Part shown: one piece after another, positions 35,581 through 44,481 of the stretch | Position numbering within the stretch: the stretch's first letter is position 1 | Layout: the number at the start of each line of letters is the position of its first letter | Assembly: GCA_050251775.1 (NCBI GenBank) | Contig: JBFWMD010000007.1 | Location: forward strand, 10,140 to 74,139 | Source of the DNA: Paucidesulfovibrio sp050251775 | GTDB lineage: Bacteria > Desulfobacterota > Desulfovibrionia > Desulfovibrionales > Desulfovibrionaceae | Length of the DNA stretch: 64,000 nt | Direction: 5' to 3' | Program-made: the position numbers and the translations under genes | Notes under the pieces: generated by a model | What the model was told of the DNA's origin: nothing | Databases searched by the model: none | Seen by the model: only the letters and a program-made list of their open reading frames with translations

Positions 35581-36327
35581 ATGTACCCGAGTGGGAATAC
35601 GAATTTGCTGGCCGTGCTTTCGGACGCGCACGGCAACATTGAGGCCCTGGACCGTGTGCTGGAGGACCTGGACCAACGCGGCGTCACGGACTGCGTCTGC
35701 CTGGGGGACATGGTGGGCTATGGCCCGGAGCCGGAGGCCTGCGTGCGGCGCATCCGGGAGCGCGGCATCCCCTCGGTGCTGGGCAACCACGAGCAGGGCT
35801 TGCGTGGCGGCAAGTATCTGCAATGGTTCAACCCGCCTGCGAAAAAGGCTGTGGAGAAAACCCGGACCATGCTTTCGGACGATTCCGTACAGTGGCTGCG
35901 CGGCCTTCCGGAAACCCTGGAAATCCACGGCATGCTCTTTGTGCATGGCTGCCCGCCCGCCAGCGTGAACAAATATCTCTATGCCCTGGACGAGGACGAT
36001 CTGGCCAAGGTCTTTCAATCCTATCCGCATCGCCTCGCCTTTGCCGGGCACACCCACGAACTAAACCTCTATTCCTATAGTGCGGGCGCGGCCCGGCGCG
36101 AGGAATTTTGGGACCGGCCCGTGCTTCTTGATCCGCATAAACGCTTCATCGTCAATGCCGGGGCTGTGGGCCAACCACGCGACGGGGACAACCGCGCCAA
36201 ATACGTGCTGCATGACCGCCATTCCGGCGTACTCCAGGCCGTTTTCGTGAAATATGACGTGATAAAGACCGTGAACGCCATGCGCGCCCTGGGCCTGAAC
36301 GATGCCTATGCCCGCCGCCTGCTTTAA
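35581..36327 (+). CDS. Metallophosphoesterase (calcineurin-like phosphatase)
   Basis: 248 residues from ATG 35581; the Shine-Dalgarno is weak, but the family start follows directly. Metal-ligand motifs: SDAHGN near 14-19, CLGDMVGYGP near 40, LGNHE near 69, and FAGHTHELN near 156. The short length and order match YfcE/ApaH-like bacterial phosphodiesterases of the Metallophos_2 type. Cytosolic. Substrate unknown. Open frame upstream to 35293 runs through the repeat mosaic and is not coding. Confidence 0.85.
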   Translation: MYPSGNTNLLAVLSDAHGNIEALDRVLEDLDQRGVTDCVCLGDMVGYGPEPEACVRRIRERGIPSVLGNHEQGLRGGKYLQWFNPPAKKAVEKTRTMLSDDSVQWLRGLPETLEIHGMLFVHGCPPASVNKYLYALDEDDLAKVFQSYPHRLAFAGHTHELNLYSYSAGAARREEFWDRPVLLDPHKRFIVNAGAVGQPRDGDNRAKYVLHDRHSGVLQAVFVKYDVIKTVNAMRALGLNDAYARRLL

Positions 36328-36400
36328 CAGGTCCCGGCGTCCCCTGCCCACGTGCACAAACTTGGGTCCATACCCTCGAGCGGCGAAAGCCACGAGCGTT

Positions 36401-36465
36401 GAAAGGTCTTTGGGAGGGGGGTCCAGGGGGGAACCCTTTCTGCAAGAAAGGGTTCCCCCCTGGTC
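36401..36465. repeat. Dispersed repeat family B, copy 1
   Basis: Begins GAAAGGTCTTTGGGAGG and ends in a perfect 19-bp hairpin (36423-36441 with 36445-36463) around GCA. It lies 33 bases upstream of the kinase start at 36498. Confidence 0.8.
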
Positions 36466-36497
36466 GCCGAAGGCTCAAAAAAAACACAACTTCCCGC

Positions 36498-37886
36498 ATG
36501 CATATCAATAAATACAAAATACTCGGCCGCCTGGGACGCGGGGGCATGGGCGTGGTCTACAAGGCGGAGCAGCCGCTCACGGGCCGGGTGGTGGCCTTGA
36601 AGCTTTGCCGTCCGGCGGAGATCATGCTTGACGTGGCCGGAATCGACCGGGTTCGCGCGCTGTTTCTGGCCGAGGCACGGGCCATGGGTCGGGTGCGGCA
36701 CACCAATGTGGCCTCAGTGCTGGACGCGGGCGAGGCGGATGTGCCGGGCCTCGGGCGGATGCCTTTTTTCACCATGGAATATTTCTGCAACAATCTCGGC
36801 GTGCTCATGGGCGAGGAATACGACCCGGAGCGACCTTCGCGACTTTTTTCCGTGCCCAGGGCCCTGGGGTATGCGCGGCAGATCTGCGAGGCGCTGCACA
36901 GGTTGCACCATGACGGGATCATCCACCGGGACGTGAAGCCGTTCAACGTGATGATCACTGATGAGAATCGGGCCGTGCTCATCGACTTCGGGCTGTCCAG
37001 GTCGCGCGGGGAGGCCGGACCGGAGGGCGGGCAGCCGCGCGGCATGGTGGTGGGGTCGCCGTTTTACGCCGCGCCCGAGCAGGAGGCGGACCCGGACGCG
37101 GCGGACGCGCGCAGTGATCTCTATGCTGTGGGCGTCACGCTCTTTCGCATGCTTACCGGTCGCTTGCCGCAAGAAGGTGCGGACGCGGGGCGCGACAAGG
37201 CGTCGGCGGTGTCGGAAGCCTTGTCGGCCACGGCGCTGCGGCCTGAGCTGGGACCGGCGTGGGAGAATTTTTTTGCCTCGGCCCTGGCCCGCAACCCGGA
37301 AAAGCGGTTCACTTCGGCCCAGGCCATGCTCGCGGCCCTGGCCGAACTGGAACAGGCCTGGGAGCAGGGCCGGTCCGCAGCCTGCGCCTTCCATGAGGAA
37401 CCCTCGACAACGGACCATGACCAGCCCCGCGCCCAGGCGCTGCGCGTGCCCCTGAAGGGGGCGCAAGAGGCTTTTGGGCTGGACGCGCTCTGGCGGCCCC
37501 GCAAGCACACGGCCAACCAGCTGGAACAGCACGGCGAAACCGTGCTCGACCACGCCACGGGCCTGCTCTGGCAGCGCGGCGGCTGCGAATATCCGCTTGA
37601 TTTCGAGCAGGCCGCCGAATATCTGGCGATGCTCAGGGAAACCGGCTATGCAGGCAGTGGCGACTGGCGGCTGCCCACGGTGGAGGAACTCTGCACCCTT
37701 TTCGTGGACCGCGCCGTTCCCGGAGCCTTTTGCTTCGAACCCGCGTTCGGCGCGGACAAGGCCCGGCTCTGGAGCGCGGACCGCAAGGCCTTTACCGCGG
37801 CCTGGTACGTGGACGCGGACCTGGGCTTTGTGGGCTGGCAGGACCGCACTTGCTCCTTTTACGTTCGGGCGGTTTGCGGTATTTGA
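36498..37886 (+). CDS. Ser/Thr protein kinase fused to a DUF1566-like domain
   Basis: 462 residues from ATG 36498, 33 bases after a family B repeat; no clear Shine-Dalgarno. A Hanks-type kinase fills residues 5-310: glycine loop GRGGMG, Lys35 (VALKL), HRDVKPFN at 143-150, DFGLS at 163-167, and PFYAAPEQ. No membrane helix follows, unlike PknB-type receptors. Residues 345-462 resemble the DUF1566/Lcl C-type-lectin-like domain (DHATGLLWQRGG, GDWRLPTVEELCTLF, RLWSADRK, FYVRAVCG). A soluble fusion of kinase and binding module is unusual; substrate unknown. Confidence 0.85.
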   Translation: MHINKYKILGRLGRGGMGVVYKAEQPLTGRVVALKLCRPAEIMLDVAGIDRVRALFLAEARAMGRVRHTNVASVLDAGEADVPGLGRMPFFTMEYFCNNLGVLMGEEYDPERPSRLFSVPRALGYARQICEALHRLHHDGIIHRDVKPFNVMITDENRAVLIDFGLSRSRGEAGPEGGQPRGMVVGSPFYAAPEQEADPDAADARSDLYAVGVTLFRMLTGRLPQEGADAGRDKASAVSEALSATALRPELGPAWENFFASALARNPEKRFTSAQAMLAALAELEQAWEQGRSAACAFHEEPSTTDHDQPRAQALRVPLKGAQEAFGLDALWRPRKHTANQLEQHGETVLDHATGLLWQRGGCEYPLDFEQAAEYLAMLRETGYAGSGDWRLPTVEELCTLFVDRAVPGAFCFEPAFGADKARLWSADRKAFTAAWYVDADLGFVGWQDRTCSFYVRAVCGI

Positions 37887-37891
37887 AGGAC

Positions 37892-40546
37892 ATGAAATCA
37901 CTCCTTTGCGGACTCCATGATCCGGGTGAAACCCAGCGATATGCCCACGGCGGGGACGTGCGCGCCCTGGCCGAGCGCGCGGGCTGCTCCGTGGAGGAGC
38001 TGGACGATTTTTCCGCGAGCCTGAATCCGCTTGGTCCCCCCTCGTGGCTGGAACGCGAGCTGGCCCGGGCCGCCCTGGACGCGGCCGCCTACCCGGACGC
38101 GGCCAGCCGTGAGGTCTGTCTGGCGGCCTGCGAACTGTATAAAGTCTGGCCCACCCAGGTCTGCGCGGGCAACGGCGCTTCCGAACTGCTGCTGGCCGCC
38201 GCCAGGGCCACGTCCTATTCGGGATTCCGGCTCGCGGTGATCCCGGTTCCGTCCTACGTGGATTACGAGCGGGTCTGCGAAGTGGCCGGGCTGAAAGCGC
38301 GGTTCGTGCCCCTGAACCCGGAGCAGGACTTTGCCCTGGACCTGGGCGTCCTGGAAAAATCTCTGGACCAACCCGCCGTGGTCTTCCTGTGCAGCCCGAA
38401 CAACCCCACGGGCGCGATCCTGAACGCGGGCCGCATCCGCGCCCTGGCCGAAGCGCATCCGCACTGCCGCTTCATCGTGGACGAGAGCTTCGCGGACTTC
38501 GTGCCCGGCCTGGACCGGCTCGTGCGCGAGCGTCCGGACAACGTCCTGGTGATCCATTCCCTGACCAAATTCTACGCCATTCCGGGCCTGCGTCTGGGCC
38601 TGGCTTTTGGCACGCCCGAAATGGTCTTCCAGGTGCGTAAGGCACAGCCCGAATGGAGCGTAAACGTGGCGGCCCAGCGCGTGGGCGCGCGCGCCCTGCG
38701 CGACCTGCCCTACCAGGCCGAGACCCGCGCCGTGGTCCGCCGCCTGCGGGAAAAGCTCGCCCTGGGCCTGGGATTCGTGCCGGGCATCAAGGTTTTTCCC
38801 TCCGAGGCCAACTTTCTGCTCTGCCGCGTGGAGCGGCTCGGCCAGGGCGTGCGACCGCTGTTCGAAAAGCTGCTCTCCCAGCGCATCGCCATCCGTCCCT
38901 GCGCCAACTTCCGGGGTCTGGACGAGCGCTATTTCCGCGTGGCCGTCCGCACCAGCGAACAGAATGAGCGCCTCTGCGAAGCCCTGGAGGTCTACTTCGG
39001 CCTGCGCAGACCGCCCCGCGTGGTCAAGCAGCGCAAAAAGCCCGCCATCATGCTTCAGGGAACCAGCTCCAACGCGGGCAAAAGCGTGCTCGCCGCCGCG
39101 CTCTGCCGCATCCTGCTCCAGGACGGCCTGTCCGTGGCCCCGTTCAAGGCCCAGAACATGTCCCTGAACTCCTACGTGACCCGCGACGGGCGCGAAATGG
39201 GTCGCGCCCAGGTGACCCAGGCCCTGGCCTGCCGGCTGGAGCCGGACGCACGCATGAACCCCGTGCTGCTCAAACCCGGCAGTGACACCGGCTCCCAGGT
39301 CATCGTCAACGGACGGCCCGTGGGCAACATGAATGTATCCGAATACATGCGCTACAAGCCCCACGCCTTTGAACAAGTCCAGCGCGCCTACGACTCCCTG
39401 GCCGCCGAACACGACATCATGGTCATCGAGGGCGCGGGCAGCCCTGCCGAGATCAACCTCAAGGCCCACGACATCGTGAACATGAAAATGGCTGAATACG
39501 CGGACGCCAAAGTTCTGCTCGTGAGCGACATCGACCGGGGCGGAGTCTTCGCCTCCCTGGTGGGGACCATGGACCTGCTCAGCGAATCCGAGCGCGGCCG
39601 CGTGGCCGGCTATGTGCTCAATCGCTTCCGGGGCGATGAGCGCCTGCTCGACCCGGCCCTCTCGGCCATGGTCTCCATGACCGGGCGGCATGTGCTCGGC
39701 GTGATCCCCTACATCCACAACCTCGGCCTGCCCGAGGAGGACTCCGTGTCCTTCAAGGCCGGGGAACGGACCATCGACGTGGACAAGGACGTGGAAACCG
39801 TGGACGTGGCCTGCATCGACCTGGGGCATATTTCCAACTTCAACGATCTGGACCCGCTGCTGCAGGAACCGGACGTGAACCTGCGCATCGTGCGCAGTCC
39901 GCACGAACTGGGACGGCCCGACGCCGTGATTCTGCCCGGCTCCAAGAACACCGTGGCGGACATGCGCCAGCTCAAAGGCGCGGGAATGCTCGCGGCCCTG
40001 CGCGCCCTGCCGGAATCCACAATCCTGGTGGGCATCTGCGGCGGCTTCCAGATGCTCGGAACCGAAATCGCCGATCCCCTGGGCCTGGAAACCGACCTGG
40101 GCACAGTGGACGGCTTCGGCTTCCTGCCCCTGCGCACCACCCTGGCCGCCGAGAAAACCCTGACCCGCGCACTGGGCACGCACCTGCCCTCGGGTCGTGG
40201 GGTCCATGGCTACGAAATCCACCACGGCGTGACCGCGCCGCTCTCCGGCGAGGCCGTGCCCGTCATCGACGGCGAGCACGGGCCCCTGGGCTTCGGCCTG
40301 GCCTCGGGCCGCGTCTGGGGGACCTACCTGCACGGCGTGTTCGACGACGACGGCTTCCGCCGCTGGTTCGTGAACTGCCTGCGCACGGCCCGAGGCTACG
40401 CCCCCCTGGAAGGATTCGGCGCCTCCTACGGCCTGGAAGCCGCTCTCGACCATCTGGCCAGCGTGGTCCGCGAACACCTGGACATGGCCGCCGTGTACCG
40501 CGCCCTGGGCATGGATGGGCAGGCCCAGGCCAGCCTGCTCCGATAA
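37892..40546 (+). CDS. Fused threonine-phosphate decarboxylase (CobD) and cobyric acid synthase (CobQ/CbiP)
   Basis: 884 residues from ATG 37892 (AAGGA one base upstream, tight spacing). Residues 10-370 are a PLP aminotransferase-fold CobD/CobC: SASLNPLGPP, CSPNNPTGAI, and Lys226 in HSLTKFYAIPGLRLG. A linker near 371-384 leads to CobQ: GTSSNAGKSVLAAALCR (ATP loop near 390), KAQNMSLNSYVT, GAGSPAEINL, glutaminase Cys near 714 in GICGGFQMLG, and the catalytic His region GYEIHHG. It makes aminopropanol phosphate and amidates cobyrinic acid diamide in adenosylcobalamin synthesis. Both halves look intact. Confidence 0.93.
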   Translation: MKSLLCGLHDPGETQRYAHGGDVRALAERAGCSVEELDDFSASLNPLGPPSWLERELARAALDAAAYPDAASREVCLAACELYKVWPTQVCAGNGASELLLAAARATSYSGFRLAVIPVPSYVDYERVCEVAGLKARFVPLNPEQDFALDLGVLEKSLDQPAVVFLCSPNNPTGAILNAGRIRALAEAHPHCRFIVDESFADFVPGLDRLVRERPDNVLVIHSLTKFYAIPGLRLGLAFGTPEMVFQVRKAQPEWSVNVAAQRVGARALRDLPYQAETRAVVRRLREKLALGLGFVPGIKVFPSEANFLLCRVERLGQGVRPLFEKLLSQRIAIRPCANFRGLDERYFRVAVRTSEQNERLCEALEVYFGLRRPPRVVKQRKKPAIMLQGTSSNAGKSVLAAALCRILLQDGLSVAPFKAQNMSLNSYVTRDGREMGRAQVTQALACRLEPDARMNPVLLKPGSDTGSQVIVNGRPVGNMNVSEYMRYKPHAFEQVQRAYDSLAAEHDIMVIEGAGSPAEINLKAHDIVNMKMAEYADAKVLLVSDIDRGGVFASLVGTMDLLSESERGRVAGYVLNRFRGDERLLDPALSAMVSMTGRHVLGVIPYIHNLGLPEEDSVSFKAGERTIDVDKDVETVDVACIDLGHISNFNDLDPLLQEPDVNLRIVRSPHELGRPDAVILPGSKNTVADMRQLKGAGMLAALRALPESTILVGICGGFQMLGTEIADPLGLETDLGTVDGFGFLPLRTTLAAEKTLTRALGTHLPSGRGVHGYEIHHGVTAPLSGEAVPVIDGEHGPLGFGLASGRVWGTYLHGVFDDDGFRRWFVNCLRTARGYAPLEGFGASYGLEAALDHLASVVREHLDMAAVYRALGMDGQAQASLLR

Positions 40547-40564
40547 GCGGACAAGAAAAGGCAG

Positions 40565-40608
40565 GCCTCCGGCGGCCAAAGGGGCATTGCCCCTTTGGAA
40601 TCCCATTC
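40565..40608. repeat. Dispersed repeat family A, copy 3
   Basis: 43 of 44 bases match copy 1 (35263-35306); the single change is in the hairpin loop. It starts 18 bases after the cobD-cobQ stop. The 40547-40812 gap holds this repeat, a family B copy and no gene. Confidence 0.85.
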
Positions 40609-40718
40609 TGCGCCGCCCTGCCATGCTGCGCATGCGTAGGACGGCGCGGGGATGGACCGGAAAAATATTGCAATGCCTGTTGTGCTACCCCGCCGGACAC
40701 CGCAGGTGTCCGGCAGAT

Positions 40719-40780
40719 GAAAGGTCTTTGGGAGGGGGGTCCGGGGGGAACCCTTTCTGCAAGAAAGGGTTCCCCCCGGT
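40719..40780. repeat. Dispersed repeat family B, copy 2
   Basis: Nearly identical to copy 1 at 36401. The hairpin is perfect at 18 bp (40741-40758 with 40762-40779); relative to copy 1 one A-T pair is missing from both arms, a paired change that keeps the stem. It ends 32 bases before the next ATG. Confidence 0.85.
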
Positions 40781-40812
40781 TCCAATCACCCGCAACCCCG
40801 TGAGAACCGCCC

Positions 40813-41526
40813 ATGAGCATTGACGAAACCACGCTGATTCTGGATTTCCTGCGCCGGACCATGTGCCATTACGGCCTCTGGATGGCCGAGGCCGTGCACC
40901 AGGTGGGCCTGCCCCTGGCCCTGGAGGCCGAGCGCGAGGCGGGCGACCGCTGGCTGGCCATTGCGCTCAAGCGGCTGGCCAAGGCCACGGGCCAACCCAT
41001 GAAGGACGGTTTGCCCGCGTTCCTGGCCGATCTTGACGAAGAACAGCGCGCGGCCTTGCTGGAAACCCTGGCCGTGAACTGGCTGGCTGCGGACGGGGTC
41101 TGGTTCCAGGCCATTGAGACCCGGGCGGGCATGCACGACGCCAAGCGGGCCAACGACACCTGCTGGTCGCGCTTCTCGCCGCTGGAGGCCGCGCGCATCA
41201 AGGCTCTGCTGGAGCTGCCCGAACAGGCCGGGCTGGACGGACTCAAGGCCGCCTTTGCCTATCGCCTCTATGCGCGGATCAATGCCCAGGAGATCGTGGA
41301 CGAGACCGAGACGGGCTTCACCTTCCGCATGACCCGCTGCCGGGTGCAGGATGCGCGCACACGCAAGGGACTGCCGGACTATCCCTGCAAATCCGGGGGC
41401 TGTGTGGAATACACCAGCTTTGCCAGGACCATTGACGCGCGCATCCGGACCGAATGCATTGCCTGTCCCCCGGACGCGCACCCGGAAGAATGGGTCTGCG
41501 CCTGGCGGTTCGAGATCGGGGAATGA
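40813..41526 (+). CDS. DUF6125-like cytosolic protein
   Basis: 237 residues from ATG 40813. The opening MSIDETTLILDFLRRTMCHYGLWMAEAVHQVGL recalls (in my memory) DUF6125, proteins common in deltaproteobacteria and distantly like L-2-amino-thiazoline-4-carboxylic acid hydrolases. The C-terminal half has several Cys (TRCRVQDART, DYPCKSGGCVEY, TECIACPPDAHPEEWVCAW) that could bind metal. No signal peptide. Preceded by a family B repeat and possibly transcribed alone. Function unknown. Confidence 0.7.
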   Translation: MSIDETTLILDFLRRTMCHYGLWMAEAVHQVGLPLALEAEREAGDRWLAIALKRLAKATGQPMKDGLPAFLADLDEEQRAALLETLAVNWLAADGVWFQAIETRAGMHDAKRANDTCWSRFSPLEAARIKALLELPEQAGLDGLKAAFAYRLYARINAQEIVDETETGFTFRMTRCRVQDARTRKGLPDYPCKSGGCVEYTSFARTIDARIRTECIACPPDAHPEEWVCAWRFEIGE

Positions 41527-41542
41527 AAACCGGGAGCGAGGG

Positions 41543-41752
41543 CTATTCCTGGCCCTTGGCCGATTCCATGTAGGTTTCCTTGAAGATCAGCTTGGTGGCC
41601 AGTTCGTCGCACTCTTCGCTCAGGTCCATGATCCGCTCCAGGAAATCCAGGAGCTCCAGGCGCTGGCCTTCCTCGCCGTTGTCGAACTCAAAGGCCAGGT
41701 CGCCGCTGCGCACGTAGTTTTCAATTTTCTCCAGATAGTCCGAAAAGATCAT
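41543..41752 (-). CDS. Small acidic protein of unknown function
   Basis: 69 residues from ATG 41750-41752 (GGGAG five bases upstream); the larger frame to 42130 runs inside rlmH and is a shadow. The sequence MIFSDYLEKIENYVRSGDLAFEFD, then ELLDFLERIMDLSEECDELATKLIF, is helical and acidic with one Cys. No domain recognised. It follows rlmH by 88 bases on the same strand and may be its operon partner. Confidence 0.6.
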   Translation of the reverse strand: MIFSDYLEKIENYVRSGDLAFEFDNGEEGQRLELLDFLERIMDLSEECDELATKLIFKETYMESAKGQE

Positions 41753-41840
41753 GGTTGCTCCCGTGGGGTGAAGGGGTTGGAGGGACAGGCCCGGATGCGG
41801 CCTCGGAACCTCGTTGCGCGGGCGGTTCCGTCGTGCTGAT

Positions 41841-42308
41841 TCAGTCGTGATGATAGGGCAGGCCCTTGTTGATGCTCGCGGCGCGGTAGAGCTGTTCCAG
41901 GAGCATGACCCGGCAGAGTTCGTGGGGCCAGGTGGCCTGCCCAAGCGAAAAGAGCAGGTCCGCCCGCTTGCGCAGCTCGTCCGTATGCCCGAAGGGGCCT
42001 CCGATGACGAAACAGGGTGTGCGTCCGGGATCCTCGGTCCAGCGCTGCAGGTTCGCGGCCAGGGTGCGCGAGGGCAGTTCCTTGCCGCGCTCGTCCAGAA
42101 CCACGGCAATGTCCTTGGCCTCCAACGCATCCAGCAGGGCGCGGGCCTCGCGCTGGCGCTTTTCCTCGGGTGGCAGCTTGCTCGGCGCGTCCTTGAGCTC
42201 CACGATCTCCAGCTTGTGGAAATGGCCGAGCTTTTTGAGGTAATGCCCGGCCGCGTCGCGAAAAAACGGCTCCTTGAGCTTGCCCACGAAGAGGCACTTC
42301 ACGCGCAC
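41841..42308 (-). CDS. rlmH: 23S rRNA pseudouridine-1915 N3-methyltransferase
   Basis: 155 residues, the family length. SPOUT-fold signatures are clear: VVLDERGKELPSRTLA near 68-83, FVIGGPFGHTDELRKRA near 99-115 (SAM-binding glycine knot), and VMLLEQLYRAASINKGLPYHHD at the C-terminus. It methylates pseudouridine 1915 in helix 69 of the large ribosomal subunit. It starts one base after the upstream phosphoesterase gene stops, so both are co-translated. Confidence 0.95.
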   Translation of the reverse strand: MRVKCLFVGKLKEPFFRDAAGHYLKKLGHFHKLEIVELKDAPSKLPPEEKRQREARALLDALEAKDIAVVLDERGKELPSRTLAANLQRWTEDPGRTPCFVIGGPFGHTDELRKRADLLFSLGQATWPHELCRVMLLEQLYRAASINKGLPYHHD

Positions 42309-42309
42309 G

Positions 42310-42981
42310 CTAGACCTGCCGTAGCGTGCCGATCACGCCGCCGTTGTCCGGTTCGATGATCACGTAGCCCCCCTGGGCGAGCATGCCCGGATTGATGATC
42401 TTGGTGCGGCCGATGCGGTCCTCGGCCACGGATTCGTGAATATGGCCGCTGATGCAGAGCGCGGGCTGGGTTTCCTCCAGGAAGGCGCGCACCGCCGCGC
42501 TGCCCACATGCCCGCCCGAGGTCAGACGGTCCGCCCGGGTGTCCAGGGGCGGGGTGTGGATCACGGCCACCAGTTCGTCATAGTCGCGCGCTTTGGCGTG
42601 CGTTTCCCGGATCCAGGCGTCGAGCTGGCGATCCGAAACCTCGCTGGGTGTGCCAAAGGGCGTGGGCGTGGAAAAGCCCACCCCGAACGCGCCGATCTTG
42701 CGGCCCAGCTGGACCGGAAAGAGGTCCACCACGTTCAGATGCAGGTTCGCGCCCTTGTCCACCAGGAAATCATGGACCGCCTGGGTGTCCATGTTCCCGA
42801 TCTGGGCCAGCACGCGCGGGTTGCGCCGGGTCAGCTCCTCCCAGATGCGGCTGATCTGCGGTTCGCCGCCCCGGTTGGTCAGGTCGCCGCTGACCATGAT
42901 CCCCTCGGCCTCCTCCAGGCCCGGAATCCTCCGGAGCATGGACGTGCTTTCGTGGATGTCGCCGAATGCGATCCAATACAT
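42310..42981 (-). CDS. Metallophosphoesterase
   Basis: 223 residues from ATG 42979-42981 (AGGAG seven bases upstream); the frame beyond to 43086 is non-coding. Calcineurin-like motifs: FGDIHES near 6-12, VSGDLTNRGG near 30, QIGNMD near 61 (Asn-Met-Asp replacing the common Asn-His-Asp/Glu), VIHTPPLDT and ISGHIHES near 178. The GNMD change alters one catalytic His position. Substrate unknown. Upstream of and tightly spaced to rlmH. Confidence 0.85.
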   Translation of the reverse strand: MYWIAFGDIHESTSMLRRIPGLEEAEGIMVSGDLTNRGGEPQISRIWEELTRRNPRVLAQIGNMDTQAVHDFLVDKGANLHLNVVDLFPVQLGRKIGAFGVGFSTPTPFGTPSEVSDRQLDAWIRETHAKARDYDELVAVIHTPPLDTRADRLTSGGHVGSAAVRAFLEETQPALCISGHIHESVAEDRIGRTKIINPGMLAQGGYVIIEPDNGGVIGTLRQV

Positions 42982-43165
42982 GCTTTCGCTCCTTGCCCGC
43001 TCGGGCCGGGCCTTTTGCGCTCCGGTCCTGTTCGTTTTCTTCGGAAGCGCGTCTGTCGGGAGGGCAACTCCGGACAGCGGGAACATGCCGCCGCGCCCGG
43101 ACTTGTTGTCCGCCGCGAGTTAGCATAAACAGGATGCTGGAGGCACGCAACGGCTTGAGGAGATC

Positions 43166-43750
43166 ATGACCAAGAAGGACAAGGTTCGACGAACGCTCAT
43201 TGAACAACGGCGTGGCATGGATCCGGCGGAGGTCGCGGAAAAGAGCGGGCGCATTGTCGCGCGCATCCGCGAGACCCTGGCCTGGAAAAACGTGCGACAG
43301 GCCCTGGTGTATTGGCCCATCCAGAACGAGGTGGACACCCGGCCGCTCATCGTGGAACTCTGGCAACGCGGAGTGAGCGTGCTCCTGCCGCGATGCCGCG
43401 CCGGCCAGCCCGGCGTCATGGACGTGGCCTGCGTCACCTGCGAGGCGGACCTCGCTCCCGGCGCCTACCAGATCATGGAACCCGGCAATGGCTGCCGCAT
43501 CGTGGACTTCCAGACCGAGGACTTCGCCCCGGATCTGGCCCTGATCCCCGGCGTGGGCTTTGACCGCGATTGTTTCCGCGTGGGCTTTGGCGGCGGCTAC
43601 TACGACCGCATGCTCGAAGGCCCGCAAATGGGCCGCGCGCTCAAATTCGGTCTCTGCTACGCGTTTCAGGTTCGCAACAAACTGCCCGTGGACGATTGGG
43701 ACAGACCCGTGAACGCGGTCTGCACCGAGGAGGAATTGTGGTACAGATAG
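43166..43750 (+). CDS. 5-formyltetrahydrofolate cyclo-ligase family protein
   Basis: 194 residues; GAGGAGATC precedes ATG. Family features: N-terminal basic helix KKDKVRRTLIEQRR, VYWPIQNEVDTRPLI, LLPRCRAGQPG, and the C-terminal DLALIPGVGFDRDCFRVGFGGGYYDRML (cited in parts: GVGFDR and GFGGGYYDR). The enzyme converts 5-formyl-THF to 5,10-methenyl-THF with ATP, salvaging folate. It overlaps the next gene by 13 bases. Ties with metF nearby through one-carbon metabolism. Confidence 0.9.
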   Translation: MTKKDKVRRTLIEQRRGMDPAEVAEKSGRIVARIRETLAWKNVRQALVYWPIQNEVDTRPLIVELWQRGVSVLLPRCRAGQPGVMDVACVTCEADLAPGAYQIMEPGNGCRIVDFQTEDFAPDLALIPGVGFDRDCFRVGFGGGYYDRMLEGPQMGRALKFGLCYAFQVRNKLPVDDWDRPVNAVCTEEELWYR

Positions 43751-44472
43751 CCTTTTTCCCTTATGAATTTCCAGAAATTCCGGGGATCGGCTTCGCCTTT
43801 TCCTCGCGTCGGGGCGGTGCGAGCCAGCCCCCCTTCGGCTCCGCGAACCTCTCCTACGATGTGGGCGACGACCCGGACCACGTGGATGAAAACCGCGCCT
43901 GTCTGCAAAACCGCTTCCGGCTCAAGACGCTGGTGGACTGCACCCAGGTGCATGGCGACACCATGCGTTTCGATGCCCGGCCCGGCATGCGCTGCGAGGC
44001 CGACGGACTGACCACCACCGAACCCGGCATCGGCCTGATGATCAAGACCGCCGACTGCCAGCCCATTCTCCTGGCGCACGAGTCCGGAAAATACGTGGCC
44101 GCCCTGCATGTGGGCTGGCGCGGCAACAAAATCCACTTCCCCACCACGGGCGTGCGCGCCTTCTGCGAACACTACGACCTGCAACCCCAGGAGCTCTTTG
44201 CGGTGCGCGGGCCTTCTCTCGGCCCGGAGCATTCGGAATTCCAGAACTTCGAGCAGGACTTCGGCCCCGGATTTCACCGCTGGTACAACCCTGATGAGCA
44301 GACCGTAAACCTTTGGGAACTCTCCCGGCATCAACTGCTCGAAGCCGGCCTTCTGCCCGAACGCGTTCAAAGCCTCGGCCTGTGCACCAAATCGCAGCCC
44401 GAAGACTTCTTCTCCTACCGCCGCGACAAAACCACCGGCAGACAGGCCGGACTCGTGTGGATTAAAAAGTAA
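43738..44472 (+). CDS. YfiH/PgeF-type laccase-domain protein
   Basis: 244 residues from GTG 43738 (GAGGAGG four to six bases upstream), overlapping the cyclo-ligase end. Metal-ligand signature of the YfiH family: CTQVHGDTM near 70, KTADCQPILLAH near 102, and ALHVGWRGNK near 123. Homologs act on purine nucleosides or hydrolyse N-acetyl-muramoyl-Ser errors in peptidoglycan precursors; which applies here cannot be told. Cytosolic. A family A hairpin starts 9 bases after the stop and probably serves as terminator. Confidence 0.88.
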   Translation: MVQIAFFPYEFPEIPGIGFAFSSRRGGASQPPFGSANLSYDVGDDPDHVDENRACLQNRFRLKTLVDCTQVHGDTMRFDARPGMRCEADGLTTTEPGIGLMIKTADCQPILLAHESGKYVAALHVGWRGNKIHFPTTGVRAFCEHYDLQPQELFAVRGPSLGPEHSEFQNFEQDFGPGFHRWYNPDEQTVNLWELSRHQLLEAGLLPERVQSLGLCTKSQPEDFFSYRRDKTTGRQAGLVWIKK

Positions 44473-44481
44473 GAGAAGAGT

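Noticed and set aside
37898..40633. 911-codon minus-strand ORF
   Set aside because: Complement of the cobD-cobQ fusion; no recognisable motif.
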